Positions 54,281-64,000 of a stretch of 64,000 nucleotides of DNA are shown here, one piece after another. Under the pieces are notes generated by a model. That model saw nothing but the letters and a program-made list of their open reading frames with translations. It was not told where the DNA came from and did no database searches. Within the stretch, counting starts at the first letter, position 1. Every line of letters begins with the position of its first letter. The position numbers and the translations under genes were made by a program. The stretch comes from Stichopus chloronotus (lineage: Eukaryota > Echinodermata > Holothuroidea > Aspidochirotida > Stichopodidae), in contig CM037830.1 of assembly GCA_021234535.1 (NCBI GenBank), positions 35,092,937-35,156,936 on the forward strand. The letters run 5' to 3'.

Positions 54281-54296
54281 TAAGGTCCGTCGGTAT
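54281..54296. repeat. hAT terminal inverted repeat, left
   Basis: TAAGGTCCGTCGGTAT; it diverges from the right end after this point. Confidence 0.95.
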
Positions 54297-55372
54297 ATCG
54301 ATATATCAGGTATACCTGGTATTTTCCTCATACCCATACCGACGGTATGGAAATCTATCATAAACGAATATATCGAAAATACCAGGTATACCTGAAAAGA
54401 TGCCGAAATACCTCGTAAAAAATATACACAATAGAAATACCGAACCAGATACGCACACAAATTCTTTCCAATAATTGCTTGTCACTGTTTTCACGTAGCG
54501 TTGCAGGGTAGATTCAGCCACAAAACTCTGTACACAATCTTAGCATGCCGCTTGCACACTGTGTGGCACTCATACGTACATAGCACATACCATGCTATAG
54601 CCTAACAAGAACTACATCACAAGAGATCAGCGGAGGGACGAACAGATGGTTCTTTCATTGCAACCGTGCAAAATGGTTTAAGCCTAATTGACCAATCACG
54701 AGGACAAACAACATTCACTTACTAACGATAACTTGGAACAGTCAACTTATTGATAGTGGGTTGATATACCGAAGAGATCGTTTTCTCACACGTGTTTCAC
54801 TAGAGCGCGGTTGGGTCTGTTTGCAACAGTAGAAATGAAATGATTTGAAGTTGAAACAAATGCGTTGTGTACTTCTGTTTTACGTACTGTGCTCTGAACC
54901 AACTGTTACTGAATGATACCACTCAAAAGTTGAGGTTCCTGGTATGCGGCTCAACGGGCCGCAAGGAATGGAGTAATGCAGGTTAAAAACAGACAAGATA
55001 CGCCCTTGAAAAGTACCGTGATGAGTGCTCAAAGAATTCAGGAATGCTAGATTTCTGTCAGCGCTGTCAATACGTGTAGAAAAATAAGGACTGTGAGACT
55101 TAATTTCCAAGGATTATAGAACAATGAGTCAATGTTGTTTTATTGATTTCTTTCAAAATAAAAAGAAAGAAAGAAAAAGAAATAAAAACTTCCGGGGTAC
55201 ATATGAATGAATACTATTAATTAAGGTTACTATTAATGAATACCATCATTAACAAAGTGAGAAAATTATTAAGAACGGCATGACATAAACATCACATTTG
55301 TAAATAAACCCGCAATGCGGCTTCCGGGATGACAAACGGATGGGCAGACTAAACAAAGTAGTGATTAAATAA

Positions 55373-57831
55373 TCACAAGTTCTGGGCCAAAAAAACAAGC
55401 ATGCTGGCCTTTTCAGGATTTAGCTGAGCTCTCAGGGGGGTAATGATTTGTCCAGCTTTACTGAAAAGTCGCTCGGAGGGGGAAGATGTCGCCTGGACTG
55501 ATAAGTATCGTCTAGCAAAAGGTGCAAGGTGGGGGAAGTTTTTTTCTTGATCTTTCCACCACTCCAAAGGGTCATCCTCACAGTCGGCACAAGGGATGGC
55601 AACGTACAAGTCGTACTCCCTTAGAAACTTTTCGCGGGGAGAACTTTGAACAGGGGATGAAGACTGTTCCTTTGATTTTCCTAGCCAAGAGCCGAGAGTA
55701 CGTTGCTTTTTCCGTGGTGGGGAGTCTGGGGTGGGTGTGGGAACTGGGTCTGGATCATTGACTGTGTCACTGGAGCTGGAGGATGTTGAGGGCTGTGGTT
55801 CAGAAACATCAGTTGTTTGCGGGGAAGATTCATCCATAAATAGAGTGAGGAGGCTTGTTTTCACCAATGTAGTTTGAATTTCATCCAGATGAGTGACCTG
55901 TAAACAAATGGTATGAAGGGGTTGGCTTACAACTGTTGTAATAACATGAGTTTCAGTATTCATTGAAAGGGTTATAAAAAAAAAACTTAGCTTTTCAAAC
56001 ATTAGAAACATGTTTGTGCGCGTTACAAAAATTTCTCCTTTAAATGATCAAAAACATGCACATGGGCATTCAACAGACCTTAAAACGTGGATCCAGAAAC
56101 GATGTTATGTTAATCAGCTTTTGCCTGTCATCATCAGCATAACGGGGCAGGATATCATCTAGAATATTTTGCCGCAGTTTGTTCACGAGCAGCTCGTCTG
56201 GATTGGGCTCATCTTCAGGTGCCTCAGGTGCTAAAACCTCCCCTTCTAATTTCTCCAGCATGGGTTTAAGGCATGAGATGGTGACGTATTTGCTTCCTGA
56301 CATTATGTCAGTAAGCTCCGCCAGAGGTTCCATCACCTTGTTCAAGGCTTCAAAAACGGCCACATCTTGCCACTTCGGTACAAGGTGAACGGTCTTCCGA
56401 TCGTTAACAAGCACATGCTTTATTTCTTCCTCGTTTTCGAGGATGCGTTTTAGCATGGCTTGTGTCGATCCCCACCTTGTGATACAATCCTAAATTAAAA
56501 GGATAAGGAAAAATTCGGCTTAGGCAAAAGGGATAGTCGCATCGGAAATGCACAAAGTTTGGGGGCTACCCGCGTGTCTACCCGCCTTAAAAGCTTGTAG
56601 TCCCTATAGTTCATCGGTTGTTATAATAATGTATCGATGATATAGCGTTAATTTTGTAATTTAGATTCGAAGGCACAAAACAAGTTGAAAAAGACCAACC
56701 ACTTAGGAAAACAAATCAGCCACACTTTAGGTATGCTTTCACATTTTTAATATCAGTTGTTAGGAACTAAATGCTTAATCACATTGATGGATTCGGGATA
56801 TCCCCCCAAAAAAAATATTTATCCGCAAAAATAAAATAAACACTTACCGAAATCAGGCACTTGGGTTCTTTCCCGTTTTGGACCTGGGCCGTTTGTAAAT
56901 CCCTTTTCTTTTTCCAGCTGGTGTTAAATTTAGCCACTAAACCGTGAGCCACACCCAAAGATCGGCTAACTCTCTGATGGATGTCGGGATGCGTAGTCTG
57001 GGAATACGACTTTGTTATCCCAAGATGTAAACCATGCCCAAAGCAGCACATGTGCCCCCAACCCAAGTCTTTTATGGCTTTCACTATATTTGCGCCATTG
57101 TCAGAGGTAACACATACCAGTTTTGAAGGAGTCAACCCCCACTGATCTAGCATGTCCTTGCATGTTTCAGCAAGAGTCTCTGCAGTGTGGTCTTCCGGGA
57201 CAAATCTTGTTCCCAGGTCAATGTGCTCTAATTTCCACTGGGAATCAATGAAGTGAATGGTCATCCCCATGTATGGCGTCATTCCGTGCGAAGACCACAT
57301 GTCTGTAGTTGCGGAAAAGAAGTCGGCATCCTTCAGACGGGCAATCACCTTTTCCCTAATTTCATTATACAGTTTCGGAATGTGTGTCTTTGACAACGCA
57401 CGTTCACTTGGCGCTTCAAACCTTGGGTCCAACTTTTTTAGCAAATGGCGAAACCCGGGCTTCCCAACAGTTCGCATGGGCATAGAATCTTTTGCAACGC
57501 AAAATGTGACAGCACGAGTAAGCTCCTCCCATCGCCTATCAGTTCTGTTGTAGGGAGTGTTTTTTGCAAACATGTCTGCAATGCGTCCCTTTGAAGAACT
57601 GGCTGAATGAGTAGACTGGGAACTTGGCGTATCCGTCCCTGTGCCCTTTGAACCAGAGCTGGATGGATACAGACTTGCATGTTCTTGAGGATGGTACGTA
57701 CGCAGATGGTGACGCAAATTGGAGGTACTAGAATCCGATGATTTGACAACTTTTTTACAAATGCTGCATGAAAACTCCCCAGAGCTCTCGGTACTTTTGA
57801 AGTAGTTCCATACTAGACTTGTTTTGCCCAT
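55373..57831 (-). CDS. hAT-family transposase with BED zinc finger, 3 exons, 639 aa
   Basis: Exons are 56848-57831 (328 codons), 56079-56489 (137 codons) and 55373-55897 (174 codons plus stop), all joined in phase 0. Splice sites are TTTCG|GTAAGT, TTTAATTTAG, TTTAAG|GTCTGT and TTGTTTACAG. The start ATG at 57831 opens MGKTSLVWNYF, a standard BED-domain start. BED-finger ligands C22, C25, H42 and H47 are visible. The RNase-H core has D177 (SATTDMWSS), D244 (VTSDNGANI) and E607 (SSPSERLFS), with the hAT motif CCFGHGLHL after D244. The C-terminal dimerisation region (WWKDQEKNFPHLAPFARRYL) is complete. All expected parts are present, so the protein may be active; that is inference. It resembles ZBED-type hAT proteins. 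Confidence 0.93.
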
Positions 57832-59132
57832 AATTATTTCACTTGAACCTTGCTCTTTGTGTAGAATAAACTTGTTTAGTGTGTATAATAAACTTGTTTA
57901 GGAAAACGTTGCCTTTTATCTACGATACTCTTCCGAATTAATACGCGCTATGTTAACTTCAGCAAAGAAATGACAGTCAGAGTTGAATCTCCATCTACTG
58001 TTACAGAGATCGACAAAGGAGATTTACTACCCCATTACTTACCAGATATTTAGATTTCAAAGAAATTGTTACTAAACTAATTAATGGGATAATCTGGTCT
58101 TTGTTTCATGTTTCGTATGTGGAGTGCCATCAAGCTTTCGTGGTCACTTTTCCTTTCCATCTGAGACTAAGATGTTAACCAACAAAACCCCCCAACATCG
58201 TTAAAACAGACCACAACTTCATACATTTTAAGCCATTTCCCGAAATTCCCCGTTTTTGGTTTAATAAATTACAACAACGCTCGCACCATGCCATGACTAA
58301 TAGCTTAAAAACTTTGCCGTAAGTACAGTCAAGTTTTACGCTCAAGTAATTTCCTTCACACACACCCACGTGCGTGCTTGTCAACTTATCTGAGATCTAG
58401 AATTGATTCTGCGCAGTACACATGTGTATCTGTTTCACCTGTTGCTCGCTCTCATACCGATTGCCGAAGTCATACCTGGTATGACATACCTGAATACTTT
58501 AGCAGGTACGGTAAATCATGTACAGACTACAAAGCTACTGTAGTAGTGTGTACACGTACAGCTAGCAATGACGACACAAGCTAGCTACGCTGTATACATT
58601 TCGCACTCGAATGCAGTGGTTCATGGTGTTTCCTTCCGTTAATAAGCAGGCCTTACACGGGTTTGGAATAGAATGATCAAGGTCGAGGAATCACAAGGTC
58701 CACGAGTTATAAATTTTACACAATCAAAACTGAAAAATTACTTGGTGTTGTTGAGAGGAGAATCGCTGGGGAGTGTTGGATTGTAAGACTTACAGGCATA
58801 ACGTTAAATATATGGGCTATTAGTAGTACTTTCATGGGGCTTAACTCGAAAAGAAAAACACACAAACACTTAAGTTTTTTTACCATTCTTTTCGTTTAAT
58901 CAAAACTTTATTTAAATCTTCAAAATGTTTTGTTGCAAAGAAGAGAAAAGAGATTGGAAAAAATTCGTGTTCATAAAATTGTTGGGTCGTAAGTATCGGG
59001 TAGCAATGGGAATGGATCATACTGTAGAGTATGGTACAATTACTGTGTGATGTACTGGTTTTGCGAAATTTTCCGGTATACCTGGTAATACCAGGTATGT
59101 GTCAGTCGGTATACCGATACCTGTTTTGGCTC

Positions 59133-59148
59133 ATACCGACGGACCTTA
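59133..59148. repeat. hAT terminal inverted repeat, right
   Basis: ATACCGACGGACCTTA, exact reverse complement of the left end. Confidence 0.95.
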
Positions 59149-59156
59149 CAATGATG
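59149..59156. other. hAT target-site duplication, right
   Basis: CAATGATG, identical to 54273-54280. Confidence 0.95.
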
Positions 59157-61300
59157 TACTTCTCCTACCCCCCCCAACATCTGACACAACAACAACAAGG
59201 ATGAAAAACATGGCACACTGTTTACAAACACAGAGCAGACTGGAAAGTGGCTTGCATGCCCACAGGTGATGTACTGTAAAAGTATCTCAACATACCCACA
59301 ACTATGTCTTTGTATTTGGTTAACTTTTTCAACTTCCCTATCAAAATTTTGCACGACAGCCAGTCACGTGAATGGAACAACCACATCAGTGTGTACGTAG
59401 GTGTTATTGTGTGCACTGCTACCTATGGTTAATGGTGGACATGACACAATTTATGGATCTAGTAATTAAATATCAAACTATAACCAACATTACACCACAT
59501 TAAGCCATGATGAGACTTTACTGAGTTCTTTCAATGCTTTGCCATCTCATGCAGGTTCTTCATGCAGTTGTCAAAATATGCTAGGTTTCTACTGAAAATG
59601 GTTACATCTTACAAAGATCGTTAAACCATTTCAGAGAGCCACTGCAGTGGAATTCTTGCTCACTTAAGCCTTTGACTCCTTGTCAGTATCTGACAATAAT
59701 CGAGAAACTTGAATCCCTTTTACACCGACTTCAGCATGGTACAAAAGTAGGGCAAATGAGGAAAAACTAAAAATAAATTAACATCTGGTAGGGACTGAAA
59801 GCGAAACATATAGAGTGGTCTTTTGTTGGTCAGAATTCTTGAAAATGTACACAGAATTCTTACTAATGTATAAGGTGGCTGTTAAATTTTGGGAAAACAC
59901 CAAGGAAAGTACAACATTTTCTATTTTACCCCTAGGATCAACTTAGTAAACAAACTTATATTCTTTCAATTTGGGATATACACACAGAAGCTATTTGTAA
60001 CTGCATGGAAGACTGGGCCGTCAGTCATCACCATTCGTTCTACATTCTACAGGTGGAGAGCAATGGCCTGCACACTGAACACACATACCAAGTACCTTGC
60101 TGTGTTAGCCGAGTTCACACCTGTCCTTTATGTACAGAGAGAGGGTATTCTCACTTCACAACTAGGTCACATCACAGGTGTCTAAATTACCAGAATCGGA
60201 TGACAGTCACGATTATTATGAGCAAATTTCCTAGTGTCCGAAGCAAAAAACCTGCTGGCTGCTAAACACATTTAGCATCCACACTCCACATATCTCCTGA
60301 TGAAAAGATTAAAACCATCCTGATCTGTTTTCCTCTTTCTTTATTTACATCTCATGTCAGGAGGGTGAAGGAATTTGTCTGTAATATTTTCGTAAATACA
60401 CTCCAAGTTATGTCCCCTGGGAGTAACAATTTAGTGAACTGACATGGAAGGGTGTGTTCATTGATGTTGTTGCAAAATGTAGAGTGAAATACTGCAACAA
60501 CAATCAGTTGTTGGATCAATGCATAATTGACATTAATCTAATGATGATTCTTAACAGTCATATCGACACTCACTTGTACACAAACAGTACAGTCACTGAG
60601 TGACATGTAAAACAACAACTTACACAAAACTGAGGTTCCTTCTAGGCTATTTTTCCCACAGTGAAATTTTCCGTCGGCAGTTGACAAATGTGTACATGTC
60701 TACCTCCTGGGGAATACTGTGGTTGGTTCTTTCAAGCCAGTGTTCGTTACAATTGTTAATTATGAGGAAACTTTATGGGAAACTAAACACGTAAAGATAA
60801 TTTTCAGCAGCTGTGTAATGAGCTTGAACAGCAAAATTCTATGTAGCAGGGTATTTTCCCTGCACCATATTGCTCTAAGTTTTTTTTTTCTTTCCTTTTC
60901 CCTTTTCTATTTAGAATGCCCTGTGTGGAACCAGTTCTGGGTCATGCAAACCTTGGCTACCTCGTCAGCAGGCATCAAGTCATCTGAGGACTCAATAACC
61001 GTAGTTTCCCCATGGCTGAGATCTTTACTGTTCGTGGGACCTTTGGGACCGAATCCTTTGTAAACCATTAAGCTTCCCTTCCCACTTTCCCAGCCTTCAA
61101 GTGGTAAACAACCTACAGGCTGGGTATGTCTCCAAGCCTCTGAACATCTTGTGGTTTGTAGTGTCCATGGGCAGGTGCTCAAGCTATCAGAGTGCGTAAC
61201 TAAATGGCCCCACTGTTTAGCCAGTTTTCCTTTGTCTATAGTCACTGATTCTTCTACAACACCAGGATGAGTTAAAAGCAGCTAGGTACTTTGGATATCC

Positions 61301-61395
61301 ACCATTCATCCAAATTGTAACTACATAAACACACATCTGAAGTTTGTGCATCAAAGTATTATTTTCTGAGTTGGATTTCTCTCTGAAACCCACCA
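61301..61395. repeat. Direct repeat D1, copy 1
   Basis: ACCATTCATCC...ACACATCTGAAGTTTGTGCA, then TCAAAGTATTATTTTC and GTTGGATTTCTCTCTGA, repeated with few changes at 62757-62850 (offset about 1,456 bp). Confidence 0.85.
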
Positions 61396-62320
61396 GGTAA
61401 GAGTATTACATTTTATAAGTACTGATGTAAACCATCTGACTGCCATGAATATGACATGCGGTCTTTTTTGGATTCCTTCTGAGAATCCTGCGTACTTAGT
61501 AAAATTTGTGGGCAACATCTGGCAGCTTGCAAAAGTTTCAAAGGTTGCCCTACTTTTGTGCTTTGCATTATTACTACTTTGTCTCTTGTCCATTATCTCT
61601 CCCAAGATTATTAGTCAAAGACCATGGTGGTCAGACAGTATTCTCTAGGTGTTACACACTATGTATGTATGATGTGCAGTATATTTGCTTGTATTTATCT
61701 TAAGTGCAAATTATTTTTGGTAGGTCCTCCAGAAGTTCTGAACTGTTTAATTCAATGTGGCCATACCTCCACTATGGTTCTATGCTAGAATATCTGCTCA
61801 TATTTTACTGACATAATGGTTTCATTAGGTAGCTACAATGGGTTTGTGTACATGATGTTCCCAATTACCATGATAGCTAATCTATGTGTTGGTAAGGTAT
61901 ATATAATTGTACACAATATGGAGTGAATGTAAGAGTCCCTGTTACTTGGTCTGGTAGACAATTAGGTTGAACTGTTTGTGTACCCCTCTGCCCTACTGAC
62001 TCCAGATTTCATTGAACTCATTTCAGGGTTAGTCATTGGTTATAGCATATTAAGGTGAACCCATGGGTGGCATGTTTAGAGTGCATTTACGTCTTGAGTT
62101 ATGGCTAGATCCCATTAATACTGTCACTCCCCATATGTACATAATCCACTTTACCGTACATCTTTTATCTTTTATTTTATTTGTAACCATTGTGTACGTG
62201 GAATTAACTGCTATGGCAAGGCTAAAATGACCTTTTGCACTTGCTATTGACATTGCTATAAGTACGAAAGGGGTTCGGTTGAAGTGGGTTACATTGTTAC
62301 ATCTACAAGGTTGGTCACAT

Positions 62321-62660
62321 AGTTCTAGAACCTATCTTGCCTATCTGTTATGGTCATGTGTATGATTACTTCAAATGGTGTAGTCATAGGCATTACCTAC
62401 CCCATGTACTTTAGTGTCTCACCCCCTAAATGATATCTAAGGTGCTAGAACCTGTGACCTTGAACGGGTATCACCTACCTTTGTTATTGTGCATATTCAA
62501 GAGAAGGCATGGCAACTAATAATTGGTTCCAAGTTGACATCATATGCTATTTAAGATGCTAGACCCTGTGACCTCAAGAGGGTACCTCCTATTTGTGGTA
62601 TTGTGTATATACATGAGGGGGTGTACTTGATAATGATTCCATACTCAATGTACATGTTAT
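62321..62660. repeat. Degenerate tandem repeat, about 117-bp unit, three copies
   Basis: Unit starts AGTTCTAGAACCT (62321), GGTGCTAGAACCTGTGACCT (62441) and GATGCTAGACCCTGTGACCT (62555), spacing 120 and 114 bp. Each is followed by TACC/TACCTCC, TTATTGTG or TATTGTG, and CATRT..GATTCC-like text. Confidence 0.7.
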
Positions 62661-62756
62661 TTCATTGTTTTTAGTTATTAATAGTATTAGTGTTAAAAAA
62701 TGGGTTGATAGCAGAGGGCTTGATTGGCCAAGTGCTTGTTTGCTGATTAGCTGACT

Positions 62757-62850
62757 ACCATTCATCCACTCCATACTGGCCTGAGCACACATCTGAAGTT
62801 TCTGCATCAAAGTATTATTTTCTTAGTTGGATTTCTCTCTGACATCGACC
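62757..62850. repeat. Direct repeat D1, copy 2
   Basis: Second copy of the block at 61301-61395, same orientation, a handful of mismatches. Confidence 0.85.
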
Positions 62851-63286
62851 AGATTACACACATTGTGATGGGGGCTATTGCCTAGCTGGGCCTTCTATTC
62901 CAACTGTTGGATCTCAACTATTACACATACTGGGGGTAATATTTCTGCCTGCCAGCATCCCACTAAGGGTGGGTCATCTTTACCCACGATTTATAATCCT
63001 TTCATCCATCAAGGGATGGTTGCATACTGCAGTGGTTGCCAGCGCTACTGAGATAGAGTTGTGTACCTAAACTATGACTCTGTGATCATGGTACCAACAG
63101 AGAGGCCTGCTATACTATAAGTGAGCCTGGATGCCACCAAAGTTGCTTGCGTCATGCCATCGAGGGACCAACTTAAGAGGCATCCTACTTGGCAACAGTC
63201 GCAATAGTATGCACCCTTGAATATCGTTACATATTGGAACCTTAGTTCAATTCACTGAGGGTATTGTATAATGTATGATGTTTATG

Positions 63287-63364
63287 TACTGACCCCATGT
63301 TTTACAAACTGATCCCATGTATATGTAACTGATCCCAGGTTTATGTTTTGATCCCATGTTTACC
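63287..63364. repeat. Short tandem repeat, about 20-22 bp, four units
   Basis: Variants of ACTGATCCCATGTTTATGTA occur four times in a row. Confidence 0.75.
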
Positions 63365-64000
63365 ATTAGTTGCAACTACTTATACTATTCACTACAGTCA
63401 GCACTCAGTATATTCACTTGCTGATCAACCCAAATTATGCTTTCTGTGTCATTTTTATACTTTATAGCCCTATCAATGTATATTTAACGGTCAGGTCAGT
63501 CTGTACAAACCCCGCTGCTCCATGACTACGTGTTGTGTAGTAACATCACACTCTACATCGTTTTAATAAATGCGTATTTTCGCAAATGAAACTCACATCT
63601 TACACATGTCAGCAACTCATTTTCCACTCCTATAGGTAGGTTAGCTTAATCCTTACAACCATTCATTTTGCAGGCCCAAATGTGTGGAACTATCTGTCAC
63701 TTCGTATTCACAGGTTGCAATACATTGCTTTCATTTAAGAGCTTGTAGAAAAAGTACTTCATTCATCATCATAGGTTATAATTTGCTGCTCTCTCGGTTT
63801 CTTTTTATTCTTTTTGTTGTACATACTATTTTCATGTTTCAAGGAGGGCTTGTACCATAAGCGCTTCAGAGCTTCTTTTGGCGTTCTCCTGAGTCACTTT
63901 CCGTCTCATATTTTTTTCTTATAATTTTTTTCTCTACATTTATAGATGAACTGTATCATACTTTGTTCTGAAAGAATGACTCAAATAAATGTTCAAGAAA

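Larger units (their letters stand above)
54281..59148 (-). mobile_element. Apparently intact autonomous hAT transposon, 4,868 bp
   Basis: The ends are TAAGGTCCGTCGGTAT at 54281-54296 and its exact reverse complement at 59133-59148, flanked by a perfect 8-bp duplication CAATGATG. Inside is an uninterrupted three-exon transposase on the minus strand with a BED finger and the hAT catalytic residues. Palindromic subterminal motifs (CAGGTATACCTG and variants) occur near both ends (54308-54395, 58478-58500, 59075-59095) and may be transposase-binding sites. The perfect duplication and open frame suggest a recent insertion. It lies in the same direction as the WNK gene inside its presumed upstream intron. 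Confidence 0.95.
54076..59215. repeat. 119-bp tandem repeat interrupted by the hAT element
   Basis: AACAGCAGCAGC..ATGAACCAAATCACCT..CTGTGTTG..CTACAA occurs at 54076 and again at 54195 (119-bp period). The unit continues past the hAT right flank: ATGATGTACTTCTCCTACCCCC (59151 onward) matches ATGATGTACCTCCCCTGCCC (54140 onward). Confidence 0.75.
59157..64000. other. Presumed WNK intron or upstream DNA, repeat-rich, no gene recognised
   Basis: No coding region could be supported. Open frames on either strand are short or lack motifs (the longest, 112-114 codons near 60719-61245, overlap on opposite strands). The right 3 kb is richer in repeats: a spaced direct repeat (61301 and 62757), three degenerate copies of an approximately 117-bp unit (62321-62660) and a short tandem CTGATCCCATGT-type repeat (63287-63364). 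It could be the remains of a larger element whose ends were not found. Confidence 0.55.

Noticed and set aside
54281..54420. CAGGTATACCTG palindromes considered as host regulatory sites
   Set aside because: They occur near both ends of the hAT element and are better explained as subterminal transposon motifs.
60719..61245. Overlapping 112- and 114-codon frames on opposite strands
   Set aside because: No domain or family pattern recognised; possibly decayed repeat DNA, but not supportable as a gene.
62960..63600. Considered as a solo LTR because of an AATAAA-like signal (about 63564) and repeat-rich sequence
   Set aside because: No TG...CA boundaries with a short target duplication were found, and no retroelement proteins lie nearby.

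Overview
This window looks like genomic DNA from an invertebrate animal, possibly a marine deuterostome such as an echinoderm; that guess rests on overall style, not on a diagnostic marker. The evidence for an animal genome is one very long, intron-rich gene with GT-AG (and apparently two GC-AG) introns up to 14 kb, AT-rich introns, and many cut-and-paste DNA transposon remnants. There are no bacterial operons, rRNAs or CRISPR arrays.

The main gene occupies the minus strand from about 50,009 down to position 1 and runs off the left edge. It encodes a WNK (with-no-lysine) protein kinase. Twelve exons can be placed by splice signals and reading phase: 49799-50009, 40435-40609, 35732-36009, 21652-21783, 19819-19899 (probably a cassette), 13290-13544, 7251-7330, 6121-6337, 4833-4985, 1682-3958, 1169-1230 and 1-917. 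They give about 1,610 codons. In order, the protein has: the end of the kinase C-lobe and the first CCT-like/PF2 autoinhibitory domain; a basic coiled segment; Gln-rich low-complexity linkers; a second CCT-like domain; a 759-codon disordered exon with poly-Gln tracts and three RFxV docking motifs for OSR1/SPAK kinases; and a C-terminal coiled coil followed by a Ser/Pro/Ala-rich tail. The catalytic kinase exons are not visible. They should lie beyond 64,000, and the C-terminus lies left of position 1.

The introns are rich in mobile elements. The clearest is an apparently intact 4,868-bp hAT element (54281-59148) with 16-bp terminal inverted repeats, a perfect 8-bp target duplication and a three-exon BED-finger transposase of 639 residues on the minus strand. 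Others are two non-autonomous hAT elements (33422-34521 and 36528-38022), a TTAA-flanked miniature element (31929-32774), a 4.6-kb terminal-inverted-repeat element with unusual CGAC-rich subterminal arrays (about 44978-49592), and a small foldback family (copies near 17.7, 31.9, 41.1 and 43.6 kb). Several tandem repeats are also present, one of which runs across the donor end of a WNK coding exon.

From 50,010 to 64,000 no host coding exon was recognised. That stretch is best read as the large intron upstream of the first visible WNK exon, carrying the intact hAT element and several degenerate repeats.
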